A DNA stretch of 39,485 bases from Scleroderma bovista (lineage: Eukaryota > Basidiomycota > Agaricomycetes > Boletales > Sclerodermataceae). Position 1 is the first letter of the stretch; the number at the start of each line of letters is the position of its first letter. Below are positions 1 through 10,936 of the stretch, one piece after another. The stretch spans positions 1-39,485 of the forward strand of contig JAYMGJ010000160.1 of NCBI GenBank assembly GCA_037178675.1. The letters are read 5' to 3'. The position numbers and the translations under genes are program-made. A model generated the notes under the pieces. It did not search any database and was not told the origin of the DNA. It was given only the letters and a program-made list of their open reading frames with translations.

Positions 1-628
1 GTCAAGTCCGGGTCTACTCCGGTAGGGGGTCCGGTCAAGTCCGGACGAAAGCGGACGAAGGGGGAGAGCAGAGGGCTGGACAAGAGATTAGTCCGGCCGG
101 AGTTGGTGACCGCTTGGATTCAACGACTAAGGACAACGAGCGTTGATCCCTTGCGTAGGTTCCAGTCAAGAAGATAGAGACGGAGACGGGCAGAGACTGG
201 AGTAGTGACTAAGTTGATTTCAGACTGAGGTGTACAAGGTAAACTAGAGGGTACTTATACTAAGTAGAACTAGGGTCGAGTACATACGGTGACAAGTAAA
301 CAACCTAATAGCGGACAAGGGATGACCGGAGTTAGGACTAGGTCAGGACCGGTGAAAATAAAGTCAGGTCCGTGTAAAATAAATCAGGTCCGGTGAAAAT
401 GCTACAAGGTATAGGATATATCGAGTTCACGGAGAACTCACGTCAAGGCAGGGTAAACGGCGAAGTGTGGTAACGAGCGAATGGAGCATAGACCAAGGGT
501 CGTGCTTAACGGAAGGTTATCTGCGTGAGCGCGACCGGAGTAGGAGACGAGCGACCGGAGTAGAGCTGTAGAGCTGCGACGCGACCGGAGTGACCGGATA
601 AGGCCTGGAGTTGGGCATGGTCGTAACA
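1..628 (-). mobile_element. Ty3/gypsy-family LTR, inverted, touching the window edge
   Basis: Read on the minus strand this segment matches the LTR at 36971-37600 over its whole length: start TGTTA(C/T)(A/G)ACCATGCCCAACT, the block around the TATA-like TATAA(G/A)TA, the conserved AAGGGATCAACG block, and the end GACTTGAC(A). The minus-strand 5' end is at 628; the last base or two lie before the window. Flanking bases at 629-645 are not purine-rich in the sense needed for a polypurine tract, so this is a 5' LTR or a solo LTR rather than a 3' LTR. Many CTCCGG motifs are intact here, more than in the copy at 36971, which suggests it is younger or less mutated. The body, if any, would lie to the left of the window. 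Confidence 0.85.
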
Positions 629-776
629 GTTGTACAAAAAAAAGCTAGTTGATTTGCTCAATTTCCGCAAGCCTCAGAGAAGCTGCCATAAGTGATGAGA
701 CCAGAGAACGGGACTGATCCGCCCGTGCGGCCAACTTTGCACGCCTTCGCTCTGATCTATTATCGTGTCAATACTA

Positions 777-1115
777 CTATGCATCCAATAAATCAAAATA
801 TAACACACCTAGCTTGGCACATCCTTCATTGTCGAGGAGTGGCCACCTTGTCTGGGACGGACGGGCCCGCCTTTCGTTCAAAATACGTAGATACACACTT
901 TCCACGGCTGTGGTGTTCTGATCTCGAATAGCCGCCGCATGCTCCTCGAATGCATTCATGTATGTGTGGGTCTGAGTTGCCATCTCATCAGCATTGACGC
1001 TGAGTACTGGGAGTGGTGTGCCAGTGGGCAGGGGAGATGTAGGCACACTGGGTAGACGGGATGTGCGCATGTTTGTGAGAGATGGCCTGCTGCGGTTGGA
1101 TTGGGTGCGAGGCAT
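777..1115 (-). CDS. Hypothetical protein, 112 aa, possibly an N-terminal fragment
   Basis: A minus-strand ORF starting MPRTQSNRSRPS and ending at a stop near 777. The N-terminal 45 residues are rich in Ser, Pro, Thr and Arg (disordered), followed by a helical-looking stretch with NAFEEHAAAIRDQN. I chose the ATG at 1115 because the sequence upstream of it does not look coding. No family is recognised. It may be the first exon of a longer gene, since the final residues could read through a donor site; no partner exon is evident before the LTR at 628. Composition is protein-like rather than repeat-derived, but there is no independent support. Confidence 0.35.
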   Translation of the reverse strand: MPRTQSNRSRPSLTNMRTSRLPSVPTSPLPTGTPLPVLSVNADEMATQTHTYMNAFEEHAAAIRDQNTTAVESVYLRILNERRARPSQTRWPLLDNEGCAKLGVLYFDLLDA

Positions 1116-1136
1116 AAGTACCGATTGAAGGTGCAA

Positions 1137-1919
1137 ACAGTTGGTGTTTGTGTAGTTTACATAATATTCCCAGCAACAACTCCAAATTATATAATAAATG
1201 TTGGTGAGCCCTCATCCTAAGGTACTAGTCAGCCAATCTAGTCTCTCATTCGCCAACTTAGAGTAAAATGGAAATATTTGCGTATTGCCCAACATGGGCG
1301 TAGGGCGTAGGGCCCAACCTTGAGACTCCAAATTAATGATTGAAGACAAGGTTCGCATCAAACCTAATCTTTATTTGTTCGCCAAAGTTATAGATGAGGC
1401 CCCATTGCCCAGGAGTGCCGAAATACTGAGATCGAGTGCACGTTGATGAATGGCAATGGAGATGTGGACTCGATGTACATACCTATGTGACAGGCATGAC
1501 ACCAGGCATTTACAGATACAGTTTCAGGTCATGGTCAGCTAAATTCAGGCCAATCAGACCCAATCATCAACGACCATTATATATTTGATAGTATCAAAGA
1601 CAATAAAGTATTAAGGTTGGTATATAACAATGTGGCCAGCAAATGGTGACAGTGGTGGCCGTAGTAAGCATGTCATCACTGCATGGTGGTGGTGCCCATC
1701 AACGCAGCCACCGCCGAACACTAGGGGTCGAAGTGGGCCGTCGTCGTCATCATCATTGTGCCACGCTTCAAGAGGTCGACGGTCATGTTGAGCGTGTCGA
1801 ACAGCACTGAAACGGCCAGGATAGACCATGGAAGCAACACAGGGATGTACCTAGACACGGGACACAAGACCGTGGATGAGTCAGATGGCGCCAGAGATCG
1901 CGTTGATCGGTTGAGCGAT
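1137..1919. other. Non-repetitive interval with no convincing gene
   Basis: Nothing recognisable is present between 1137 and 1720. From 1721 to 1919 the minus strand is open and reads a hydrophobic, membrane-helix-like segment (VLLPWSILAVSVLF) that runs into the boundary of the CTCCGG-rich element at 1920. It could be the remnant of a gene interrupted there, but the same stretch is open in a second frame, so I do not call a gene. Confidence 0.3.
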
Positions 1920-2639
1920 GTCATATCCATACTTTTCCAGTCGCAACTCCGGTCTAACCATGGCCCGCCTGACCTCTCCTTAGGCATAGATGCAACTCCG
2001 GATCTAGTCCGGCCATCTCCAGCCCTGTAGCTGCACTCCAGCTCAACTCCGGTCACTACGTCCATCTCCGCCTCAGGACTAACCCCTGTCTTCTTACAGA
2101 CAGATCCGCGGTCTAACTCCTCCGTGTCGGACCTGTACCTACCACTGGTCGCTACTCCGGTTTCAGTCCGGCCACTCCCTTAGCCTTGTCTGCGACGTAG
2201 CCCAACTCGGCTGGTACATCCAACTCCGGCTCAGTTCTGCTCCTGCTCCTGCTCCGCTTCCTCTGTCAGGTCCACCAAAGGCTTAGGACATTTCCATGTC
2301 CAACTCCGGACCTTCCTCCGGCTACTCCGCCCTTCCTCCACTCGCACACTCCCTCCGCTCGTACACTCCCTCCACTCGTACACTCCCTCCGCTCTTGCAC
2401 TTCCTCCGGTCGTGCACTTCCTCTGGTCCCACTTCCTCCGGTCCTGGACATCGCTCCGGACTTAACATTAGTTAAGTCCACCTCTGACCCTTACCTGTCC
2501 TCTTCCGACCTAGTTCCCTTGTCCCTGCTTTTCCTCCGTCGTCCCTGTATCTCTAGTTCCCCGTGTCTGCTCCCGCTCCGGTTTATTTTCCTGTACCTGC
2601 TTTATTTTCCTGTCCGTTTCTGCTCTGTCCCTTGTCCCA

Positions 2640-2720
2640 ACTAAGGTGTTTACTTGTCACCGTATATACTCACCCTAGTTCTCATTTACTATATAAACTA
2701 CTATACTCCGGCCTAGTAGT
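2640..2720 (+). promoter_or_regulatory. LTR promoter-like block
   Basis: The stretch GGTGTTTACTTGTCACCGTA followed about 45 bases later by ACTATATAAACTAC parallels the intact LTR (GTTGTTTACTTGTCACCGTA near 37300, TATAAATA at 37341-37348). It marks the promoter part of the divergent left LTR. Transcription start and activity are inferred only. Confidence 0.5.
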
Positions 2721-3517
2721 TTCCTTAGATCAAATCTCGACTAAGATACTCCCCACTCTGTACTACCCACCATGCTCTCCTAATCCCATCTTGTTCTCCT
2801 GAACTCCGGCCAACTCCTGCCTCCGTCCTATCTCGTCCCCTTGGTCCTATGTCCGATCCTAGCAAGTCTCCTACTTGCACGAGGGCAAAAGCCACCTCTG
2901 TCCCAGACTCGACACTAGACCTCTCAGGACTTATCCCACCTCTGGGATGTCCTTCGCTCCGGACAAACTGCGCTCAACTCCGGACCACTTTCCCGCGGTC
3001 CGGACTTACTCCGCAAAAACCCGGACTTACTCCCTGTGCTTCTCTAGTGCCCGGACTTCGTTCGTTTGACCCGGACTTGACTCTCTGCACTAACTAGCAC
3101 CTACTAGTGTCTGGACTTACCTCCTCATTAGTTCCCTGCACCTCTGGACCACCTAGTAAGATCGTTGAGGAGAACTGGTCTTGACAGTAGATTTGATCTC
3201 ACCAAAACTCGTGCAAATTCATCCGCCATGGCTCTGAACTTACTGTCTCTGACAGTATGCATAAACCCACACTCTTTGTCTATCACTCATGTCCACTCAT
3301 GTCCGGCCAACCTTGGCCACCATACTCCTGAGCATCGCGCTCTCTGACTTGTCCTACCCGGACTTTCCGCTCTGACCATCTCCGGTCGCCCGCATCGACT
3401 GGCAACTACTCCTGGACTTTGTTCTAAGTCCTTCGTACTTTATTTCCAATGACTGCTCTTCTTTAGGGCATCAACTCCGGCCACCCCTATCTTACTCCGG
3501 CTTTACAAACTCTTGTT

Positions 3518-3990
3518 TGGTCCGGACTTTTGAATTTCCGCCCTCTTGTCCTTTCTTTGGACTCGGAAACTCTCTGGCTGACTCGGAAGTACTTGTCTAC
3601 ACTCTGTTGCCCTTGGCTTGTCACCAGCTCTGCTGCCTGCACCTACCTTTGCCTTCCTTTGGCTGCTCTGACCCTCATCAACTCCGGACTTTTGGTTTTC
3701 CGGCTTGTTGTCCCTTCTCCGGGCCTTGGAAACTCTTCGCTCCACCTGGAAACCTTGTCCGCACTCTGCAGCCATTCTTTGGCATTGTGTCTGTTGCCTC
3801 TGTCTGCCTCTTGCCTCCTTTTGTCTATCTAGACTCTTGGCTACTCCGGACTTTTGAATTTCCAGCTTTGCATCCTTTCTCCAGCATCGGAAACCCTCAG
3901 CTTTATCTGGAAATCATTGTCTATGCTCTGTAGCCATCTCCAGGCATTGTATCTGCTGTCCTCATCCGCTCCCTTGCCTTCAGCAATCTC
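3518..3990 (+). repeat. Three imperfect tandem units of about 161 bp
   Basis: Each unit begins TCCGGACTTTTG(A/G)(A/T)TTTCC (near 3520, 3682 and 3845), followed by a CTTTCTCC-like block, GGAAACTCT, a second GGAAA block and a CTCTGTAGCC-like end. Many ORFs over this interval are reading frames through the repeat and are not genes. Confidence 0.75.
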
Positions 3991-4419
3991 GGACATCATA
4001 TCCTGTCTCTCTGCAGCTACTCAGGTGTCTAACACCTTGGTACTCCGGCATCTTGGTCCACTCCGGCTCCCCAACTCCACTGGAAGTACTCCACAGTGCT
4101 TTGGAACACTCTATAACCAACTCCGACGTTTTAGCTCAAAACTCCAGTCGCCCTACTGTTCACTTGGGCTTCCTCTAGTCTAAAAAGTCACTCCACTCCT
4201 TGCACTCGGAACTCTTTCCGCTCCATGGAAATTCCAGCCAACTCCGGACCTATGCAGCAGGCCATCCACTAGTCTTTGCTCCCCTACCTTTGCTCTTGAC
4301 AGTCTTGTGTCTGTCCTTCTGTCTGTCCTTTGTGTCTGTTCTTTCCAGTCGCTCTTTGCACCCTTGACACTCTTGTCCATGGTATCTAGACCTTGTCCAG
4401 CCATCTCTTGTGCACCACA

Positions 4420-4865
4420 CACTAACTCCGGTTGTGTCTTGTGGTTGCACACCAACTCTGGTCAACTCCTGTAGTTGTGCACTAACTCCAGTCACTCCCT
4501 GTGGCTGCGCACTAACTCCGGTCAACTCCTGTAGTTGTGCACTAACTCCAGTCACTCCTTGTGGCTGCACACTAACTCCGGTCAACTCCTGTGATTGTGC
4601 ACTAACTCCGGTCACCTCCTGTGACCTGCATACTACATCTAGTTGTCTTCTATCCCCAGTGCACCAACTCTTGTCATCTCCTGTGGCTGCGCACTAACTC
4701 CGGTCACTCCCTGTGGTTGCGCACTAACTCCGGTCACCTCCTGTGCCCTGTGTGCTAACTCCAGTTGCCTTCTGTGCCCAGTACACTAACTCCAGTCATC
4801 TCCTGTGGCTGCGCACCAACTCCGGTCACCTCCTGTGCCCTGTGTGTTAACTCCGGTCACATCTC
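4420..4865 (+). repeat. 30 bp minisatellite, about 14-15 units
   Basis: Repeating unit close to CACTAACTCCGGTCACTCC plus TGTGGCTGCG. On the plus strand it would read a ten-residue repeat of the type CALTPVNSCS / CALTPVTPCG, and an open frame results simply because the unit length is a multiple of three. Units differ mostly at CCGG, which appears as CCGG, CCAG or CTGG. Confidence 0.8.
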
Positions 4866-5959
4866 CACCTGATCACTTGGTATCTCTGGACTTTCTCCAC
4901 CTACCCGGACTAACAGGCTTTGCTGTTACCCATCGGAAACCCCTATTTCCGGAACTTCGGCACTGTCCTGCCATCCAGTCTGTCATTTTGACCCCTTTTG
5001 CCTGCCTCTGACTATCTTGTCAACCTCTGAGTCTGTCCTTTCTGAAATTGTCAACTCTGGTCGTCTCCGCTCCTCTGGCATCGTCGCACAAACTCTCTCC
5101 GTGCCCCTGCGCACACCTCTGTGTCTCTGCACACAAACCTTCGTGCTCTTTTGCACAATCCGCACCTCCGGTGCAATCTGGTGCTATATGCACAAATCTG
5201 TGCCTCCGTGCACAACCCTCGCTCGGGAACTACTAATAGGAGTAACTTCGAAACATAACATACCACCTACAAGGATCCGTTGATCAATTAGGTATTGGTT
5301 TGTATTATCACCGAATACCTTGCAGTGTTTGCCAAGCCCCTGACGTCACCCCCTGGGAACCTAGTTTCCAAAACTCCGGAATTTACTTCCACCTCCTGCT
5401 CTCTCTGACCCCTTGTCAACTAGCCAGTTGAACTCCTGGTAACTCCGGGCAAACCCACCTGCTTCTATCCAGCTTGCGATGGCTAACCCCCATGACTGCA
5501 ATCTAACTCTGAAAGCAACTCCGGTTCTTCCTTGATTGGAAGGAACCACCTCCGCCTGGAAACCACCCGCTACCACCCAAGACCTTGTCTTCAGTTTCAC
5601 CAACTCGGACTCACCCTTGCATTCACTACTCTCTTGTCTCCATATACCTAGGCTACCTCTCGTCACCATCCCTGACTACTCCGAGTAACTCCGGTTGTTG
5701 TCCACCTGGACAACTGCACTCTGTGCTATTCTGCTCCGGACCTCTTTGTCAAAACTCTGGACTTTGTAATCACTACTCCGGACCATGCTTGTCAATACTC
5801 CGGACCTTGTTGTCAAAACTCCGGATTTTACTCACTCCACAGCACCATCCTCTGCTGTTCTACCTAACCCGCTTTATGCTTGCTAGCCCCAAGTATTGCT
5901 TTGGTGCATCCACACTACCTGCTCTCGGACCCGGCCATCTGGTGCTTTGACCCCATTAC

Positions 5960-6005
5960 CCTGAGGGTAGACTATGGGACGTCTACCCAAAGAAGGGGAT
6001 AAGGG
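5960..6005 (+). other. Hairpin pair next to a second purine tract
   Basis: An 8 bp perfect inverted repeat, GGGTAGAC and GTCTACCC with an 8-base loop, lies directly before a purine tract AAAGAAGGGGATAAGGG. That runs into GGGCTTCGCCCC, a short stem closed by TTCG. The tract resembles the PPT at 8256-8268, so this may be a relic of the 3' end of an earlier copy captured inside the element. The sequence shows the structures; their role is inferred. Confidence 0.5.
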
Positions 6006-6061
6006 CTTCGCCCCAGCCAACCTTTAGTCACTTTTTATTGTTATCGTAGTCTGTATCTGAC

Positions 6062-6290
6062 CTTTCCGGTCGCATCTCCGGCCAGTCCGGAACCCCATAC
6101 CCTGTTTCCAGCTACTAGCTAGCTCGTTTGGCTTCGTGCCAACACTCCTGTCTGGGACAGCTTCGTGCTGACTCACTCTTCCGACTGTGTCTCCAACCAG
6201 TCCGGTACTCCTGGTCCTGTACCAACCCTCTCGACTGAGACAGTGTCATGCTGACTCACCTTTCCGACTGCGTCTCCGGCCAGTCCGGAA
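6062..6290 (+). repeat. Imperfect tandem units of 82-107 bp
   Basis: CTGACTCAC(T/C)(C/T)TTCCGACTG(T/C)G occurs at about 6169 and 6251, each followed by TCTCC and CCAGTCCGG. A third, more distant copy (TTTCCGGTCGCATCTCCGGCC) starts near 6062. No coding potential is evident. Confidence 0.65.
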
Positions 6291-7373
6291 CTCCTGACCC
6301 AATCTCTGGTCGCTCTCTAGCTTGGAGGCTTCTCTCCAGCTGTGTCAATCTTCTGCGACCAACCAAGACAGCATTGCGCTGGCTCACCAAAACTATGTCC
6401 TCTGTGCTAGCCTGCTTGTATCTGCTGACTACCTTAGTACCAACTGTCCCATCCTTGTCCGGCCCTACTAGCGGACTTCCGGTCACTTGGCAGTACTTGC
6501 ACCCCAACTCCGGCTCTCTTCCGCACACCCAGAACCTCAACCTTCGACTCTCTCTCTTGTTGCTAATATTTGTGGACTCCTGACCCATCTAGGCTCTCAA
6601 TCAACTGATCCTACCACTTCTGGATCAACTCCATGCTTTCTCCGGTCAACTGTACTACTTTGTACTCAAAACTCCGGACTGTTTCCACAGGAAAGCTGAG
6701 TACTCGCCCGGAAATCGTCGGACCACTTTCCCTCCTTGTCAGTAACCTCTAGGGTCACCCTAAGGCCACTCTCCGGCCACTCGTTCTTGTAGCTTGGACA
6801 TTGGCCAGAGTTGGTGACCTGTTCCCGACCTTCTGGTCACTCTGGCTTTACAGCCACCCGCATCTTGCTCTCTGAGCTTATTCTACTCATCTGTGCTTTT
6901 AATCTGTGCTTCCCTCAGTTGCACTCATCTGTTTCCGGACCATTTCTGGTCTCTCCGGCCCTTGTGGTCAACTCCGGCCCAGCTCTGAACTTACTGGTCA
7001 ACTCCTGTTCAGTTTTAGCATCTCCGGTTGCGACCTCCAGTCTGCATCTGGACTTGAGACATTGCTTGTCTCTATGCGCAATCTGACAGTCTGTTCTAAC
7101 TCCTGGTCATCATTCCAGTCCATCTCCGGACTCCCTGGTCAAGTTCTGACCATCTCCTGCAGTTCCGCTTTTGACCTGTCCAACTCCGGCAAACTTCCTG
7201 GTCACGTCCTGGTCAGCCCTAGCAGTCCTGCTTGCAAACTCCGGTTTGCATCTTGCCCCTGGACATTCTTTAAGTCATCTGACTTCCTGTCCAAACTCCT
7301 GGTGCTTCCTTTGAGACCCTCTGTCTCTCTGACATCTTCGCAAGTCCTGCTTTGCATCTCCGGTTTTTATCCA

Positions 7374-7930
7374 AAACTCCGGACCTCTTGCATCATTTCC
7401 CAGGTCATCTGACTTATCTCCAGCAGCTCTGCCTTCGATGTCTGGTTTGCATCTCAAAACTCTGGACATCTTGTCCTCTGTTCTTGTCGACGCCTCCAGC
7501 AGTTCTGCTTGCGATCTCCGACTTGTAATTCTGGACTTTATTTGTCACCTTTGTAGTCATCCGACTCCCTCTCCTGACACCCTGCTTACCATCTCCGGCT
7601 TGAATCTCAAAATTCCGGACTTCCGTGTCATCTCCAGAGTCATCAGACTCTCTGTCGGTGCTACTTGCGCTTGCAATCTTCAGCTTGCACCAAAAAATTC
7701 CGGACTTCTTGTATCATCTGTGGATTCATCTGACTGCTTGTCTTGACTCCTGCTCGTGATCTCTGGTCCATATCTAAAAAACTCCGGACTTCTCATATCA
7801 TCTCCGGAGCCATCTGCTTCCCTGCCTTGACTCCTGCTCGCAGTTCCTTGCTTGCAACTCAAAACTCCGAACCTCCTGTGTCATCAGATTCCTTGTCCTG
7901 ACTCCTGGTGTTTTCTCCAGAACACTTTGT
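7374..7930 (+). repeat. About 84 bp tandem units
   Basis: Units start with AAAACTCCGGAC or a variant near 7374, 7455, 7609, 7691, 7777 and 7861. Spacings are 82-86 bp except for one longer gap. Each unit continues with a TCATCTC-like block, CCTTGACTCCTGCTCG and CTTGCA. The whole array is pyrimidine-rich on the plus strand and not coding. Confidence 0.65.
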
Positions 7931-8270
7931 CCACTGTGACATCTCCAGCTGTCTTGCTTGTGATTCCTGACTCCTTTTCAACTCCGGATACACCATGTCG
8001 TCTCCTGAGTCATCTGACTCACTTCTCCGACATACTGTCGCTTCTCTGAGACACTCTGTCTACTCCGACATCCTGCCTGACTGTCTGACCTTGACACCTG
8101 TTTGCTCTGGCTTGGACTTCCTGGACCTGGACTCATCTCCGGTATCATCACTCACTGATGGTTCACCCGGACCTTAGCCTAGTCCTTCTGTTAGTCCCAA
8201 TGGTAGACCTCACACTCTATGTTGCATCCGCACTGAAGCCTCGAGGGCTCAGCCCTAAGAGGGGGATACT

Positions 8271-8434
8271 GTCATATCCACAAGGGATCAACGCTCATTG
8301 TCCTTAGTCATTGAATCCAAACGGTCACCAACTCTGGCCGGACTAATCTCTTGTCCAGCCCTCTGCCCTCTCCCTTCGTCCATTTCCGTCCGGACCTGAC
8401 CGGACCCCCTACTGGAGTAGACCCAGACTTGACA
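8271..8434 (+). mobile_element. Internally deleted 3' LTR
   Basis: It starts TGTCATATCC directly after the purine tract and jumps to the block CAAGGGATCAACGCTCATTG, which corresponds to about position 37448 in the intact LTR. It then follows that LTR to its end (GACTTGACA). The U3 region and TATA box are missing, so this copy cannot act as a promoter. Confidence 0.7.
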
Positions 8435-8843
8435 GGCAGGGACAGAAGTGTTTCCGGGGTGGGGGAATTTAAGTCTGGGAATGCTTCATTCAGGAAGCGG
8501 CACCGCATATATGATGCCATGATGTCGGACAAAGTATAGTTGGATGGCACGGCATTTGCATCGGCCATTGGACACAGGACAACTTTTGACAATGTGGGGA
8601 GTAAAAATTTTAGTGGGGGATGAGCGGCAAGCTGCGGACATCTGTTTGCAAATGGCAATGCAACACATTCCATTCTTGGCTAGATCCACTAAACAAGGCT
8701 GATCGGCGATTGGCCGGTGTGAAACAACACATGCCTGGTTGCACAATGTGGTAATTATGCATCAGGTGACATGTGGACTGTGAGAACATTGATTACCTGA
8801 ATGTTATAAGGCTTAGGGCGAATCAGCCATCACACCATCAATC
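8435..8843. other. Interval without a supported gene
   Basis: Unique-looking sequence between the 3' LTR and the start of the spliced gene at 8844. Short open stretches exist on both strands, but none has protein-like composition over more than about 60 codons. It may hold the promoter and 5' UTR of the downstream gene; no TATA box is obvious. Confidence 0.4.
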
Positions 8844-9633
8844 ATGAATAACACATCCGAACTGCGCGAAACCTGCGAACTGTCCATGGTATTGCAATAC
8901 GTTGGAGTCCACTTTCAACGGTTGGTGCACGCAGTTCAACAACAGCCCGAGGGGATGCTGGCCACAGCTGAATGGTATGCAAATGTACAAACAGAAGTGG
9001 TAAGTGGAGAATGATTACATTTGATTAACACACTCATGAGCCCCCAGGCAAATTTAGAACATGTGCTTGCCGCATGCCAGGCTATGGGTGCAAAGATGAT
9101 ATTGCCAATGATGGCGAGCAGGGTGCACAGAATGGTCGTACTAGAAAATCTGCTGCCAGCAAGACTGTATGCGGCAATGCGACAGTTGAATGTCTATCAT
9201 GCCAAGGCCGCCAAAGTCCAGATTCCAAGTACGCTGCAAGTGGCAAACTTGTGGTGGGTTAATGGCCACGGCGCATGTACGGCAGGGTACAGCACGTGGC
9301 CACTGCAGGACATGGTATCAGAGGCAGAGGCATTCTTTCCAGTGGACCTGGTATGCTCCCTTATTCATGTTGTGTTAGGTACTAAAGCTTTGCCAGGTTG
9401 CCGATAGAAAGCTCACCATTCTACTCACCGTTGGATATACCTTGGATGAGGCCTTGTCCAATGCATGGTACTTCTGCAACAATATCTTGCAGAGCTCGGA
9501 CAATGCCCTTAAATATCATATGGAGGTGATGCAGCATTGTGCAAAAAGGATGGAGGCCATTGAGATGCTAACCTGTGCACCAAATGCATTGCAGCAGAAA
9601 TGGGAGGAGTCTTTGGAGTGCCGCCATAGGTAA
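8844..9633 (+). CDS. Hypothetical protein of 231 aa, three exons
   Basis: Exons 8844-8999, 9048-9350 and 9397-9633 (156, 303 and 237 nt including the stop) join in phase 0. Intron 1 (48 nt) is GTAAGT...CCCCCAG; intron 2 (46 nt) is GTATGC...TTTGCCAG with a perfect TACTAA branch motif. Together they encode MNNTSELRETCELS..., a middle part with WWVNGHGACT, and an alpha-helical C-terminus ending LECRHR. Both introns have the size and signals typical of basidiomycetes, and the frame is open only after splicing, which argues for a real gene. Exons are Ala, Met and Gln rich and predicted helical. I recognise no domain. An alternative end exists: GTAAAC right at the stop could be a third donor, which would extend the protein. 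It sits between two repeat-rich regions with no partner gene. Confidence 0.6.
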
Positions 9634-10189
9634 ACATTGTATGAATACACATATATGTTCATCACAACAATAATTGGTTAATCAAATATCGGCCAAAGTG
9701 ACACTGTGATATAATGTTGCCGGCCAAAATCTGAGCTGTGGCTGCAACACCCGGCCAGGTTAACAATAAGGCAGAAATCACACAGGGAACACATCGGCAT
9801 GAATGGGAATAGTGCATGTCTCCAATACAATGGGTGCCGCAAGTTGATACCTTATGCTGGTCGTCAAGTTCGCAGCTGTGATGGCTGTAACCAATCATGG
9901 CCGGGCAGCAGTGGTGGCCACCACTATGACAAGTACAGCTGTGGTATCACGGCAAACGAATGGTATGCTGCAGCAATGCGGCCAGAGAACCAGGGATGGC
10001 CGCTGCTGCTGAAGGACTGTTAGCAGCATGGCAGCCAAAGCAGCAGGGTAGCCATGGAATTGCGGCCAAGGGGCTAGAAGTAGCAGAGTAGGCCCCGCCT
10101 CCTGGAGTTCCAAGGCACGCCGCTAAATTGGTGTCACACAATGTGTCAAGCCCATGATGGTGTCCCATGATTACATAACAGCCCCAGGC
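9634..10189. other. Interval without a supported gene
   Basis: Short GGCC-rich, CAGC-rich sequence with small ORFs on both strands. None stands out and no splicing solution was found. It may be the 3' flank of the gene at 8844-9633. Confidence 0.35.
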
Positions 10190-10870
10190 GCCGTATCATC
10201 TATAAGAGCAGGAGGCCCTGGATATAGTGTTTTCTATTCTACTATAGAGCCCAACAAATAGGAGTGAGTAGGAGGGCTGCAGTGCCAGTGTCCCGTGCTT
10301 TGCATCAGGCCCTAAATATGGTTTGCTGTTTCTATTGGCAGGCCAGAGGAATAGTGTGTTTTGGGCTTTGATCAGGCTGTAACAACAGAGTCCCTTTCTT
10401 ACCAAAGGGCCATGGAACTATTGTCCCTTGCATTCCAATGGGCTGTGCAGAGACTGTACCTTTAAGGGGTGCTAGCCACAGGTGTGGTGTCCCATAACTG
10501 TGGGCAAGCCCTGGAGACAGTGTCATTTATAGTCAGTGCGCCCAGCATATGGGTTCAGTCTGACAGGCAATGGCCATGGTATCCCATAGCATTGGGCAGG
10601 CCCTAGCAGAGGTGTTATCTAGCTATGCAGGGAAACCTTGCAAGTACATTTTAAAGTGACAAGCCATGAATGGGGTGTCCCAGAGGATTAAACAAGCCCT
10701 CAATGTGGGAACAACTATATAGTTAGGCAGGCCTGTGAATTGGCTTCCCATCGAGTGTGATGGGCCGCAAGGTTGATCTCCCTGTATACCCATCAGGCCC
10801 TAGATACTATGTCCTCTATATAGATGTATCACCGTGGATATAGTGTTAACTAACTACTGTTAGGCCAAGA
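10190..10870. repeat. Highly degenerate minisatellite, about 30-35 bp unit
   Basis: A recurring consensus of the form CAGGCCCT-A-ATA(T/C)-(A)GTGT(T/C) plus a TCTAT-like tail appears many times, e.g. GGAGGCCCTGGATATAGTGT (10210), ATCAGGCCCTAAATATGG (10306), CAAGCCCTGGAGACAGTGTC (10505), GGCAGGCCCTAGCAGAGGTG (10594) and ATCAGGCCCTAGATACTATG (10794). Divergence is high, so this is an old array. Reading frames across it are accidental. Confidence 0.6.
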
Positions 10871-10936
10871 TCTGGCACGAGGAACCACCAGAACTAAATT
10901 GATGCGGCCGACACATAACATCCAGCACCACATCAG

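Larger units (their letters stand above)
1920..8434 (+). mobile_element. Non-autonomous LTR-type element filled with AACTCCGG-derived tandem repeats
   Basis: Left boundary TGTCATATCCA at 1920 is repeated at 8271, where a purine tract (AAGAGGGGGATAC, 8256-8270) stands directly in front of it, as expected for PPT plus 3' LTR. The 3' copy is internally deleted: the first 11 bases join straight to the AAGGGATCAACG block that lies near the 3' end of the family LTR, and it ends GACTTGACA at 8434. In the left copy, 2640-2720 resembles the promoter block of the LTR at 36971 (GTTTACTTGTCACCGTATGTACT followed by a TATA-like box). Between the two ends no gag, protease, RT or integrase reading frame is visible in any frame. 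The interior is pyrimidine-rich and saturated with CTCCGG and its one-step derivatives CTCTGG and CTCCAG. No clear target duplication flanks it (GAGCGA on the left, GGCAG on the right), so the left boundary is tentative. Confidence 0.6.

Noticed and set aside
4250..4697. ORFs with ten-residue repeats on both strands (TGVSAQPQ-type and CALTPVN-type)
   Set aside because: They follow from a 30 bp repeat unit without stops. No start context or flanking coding sequence.
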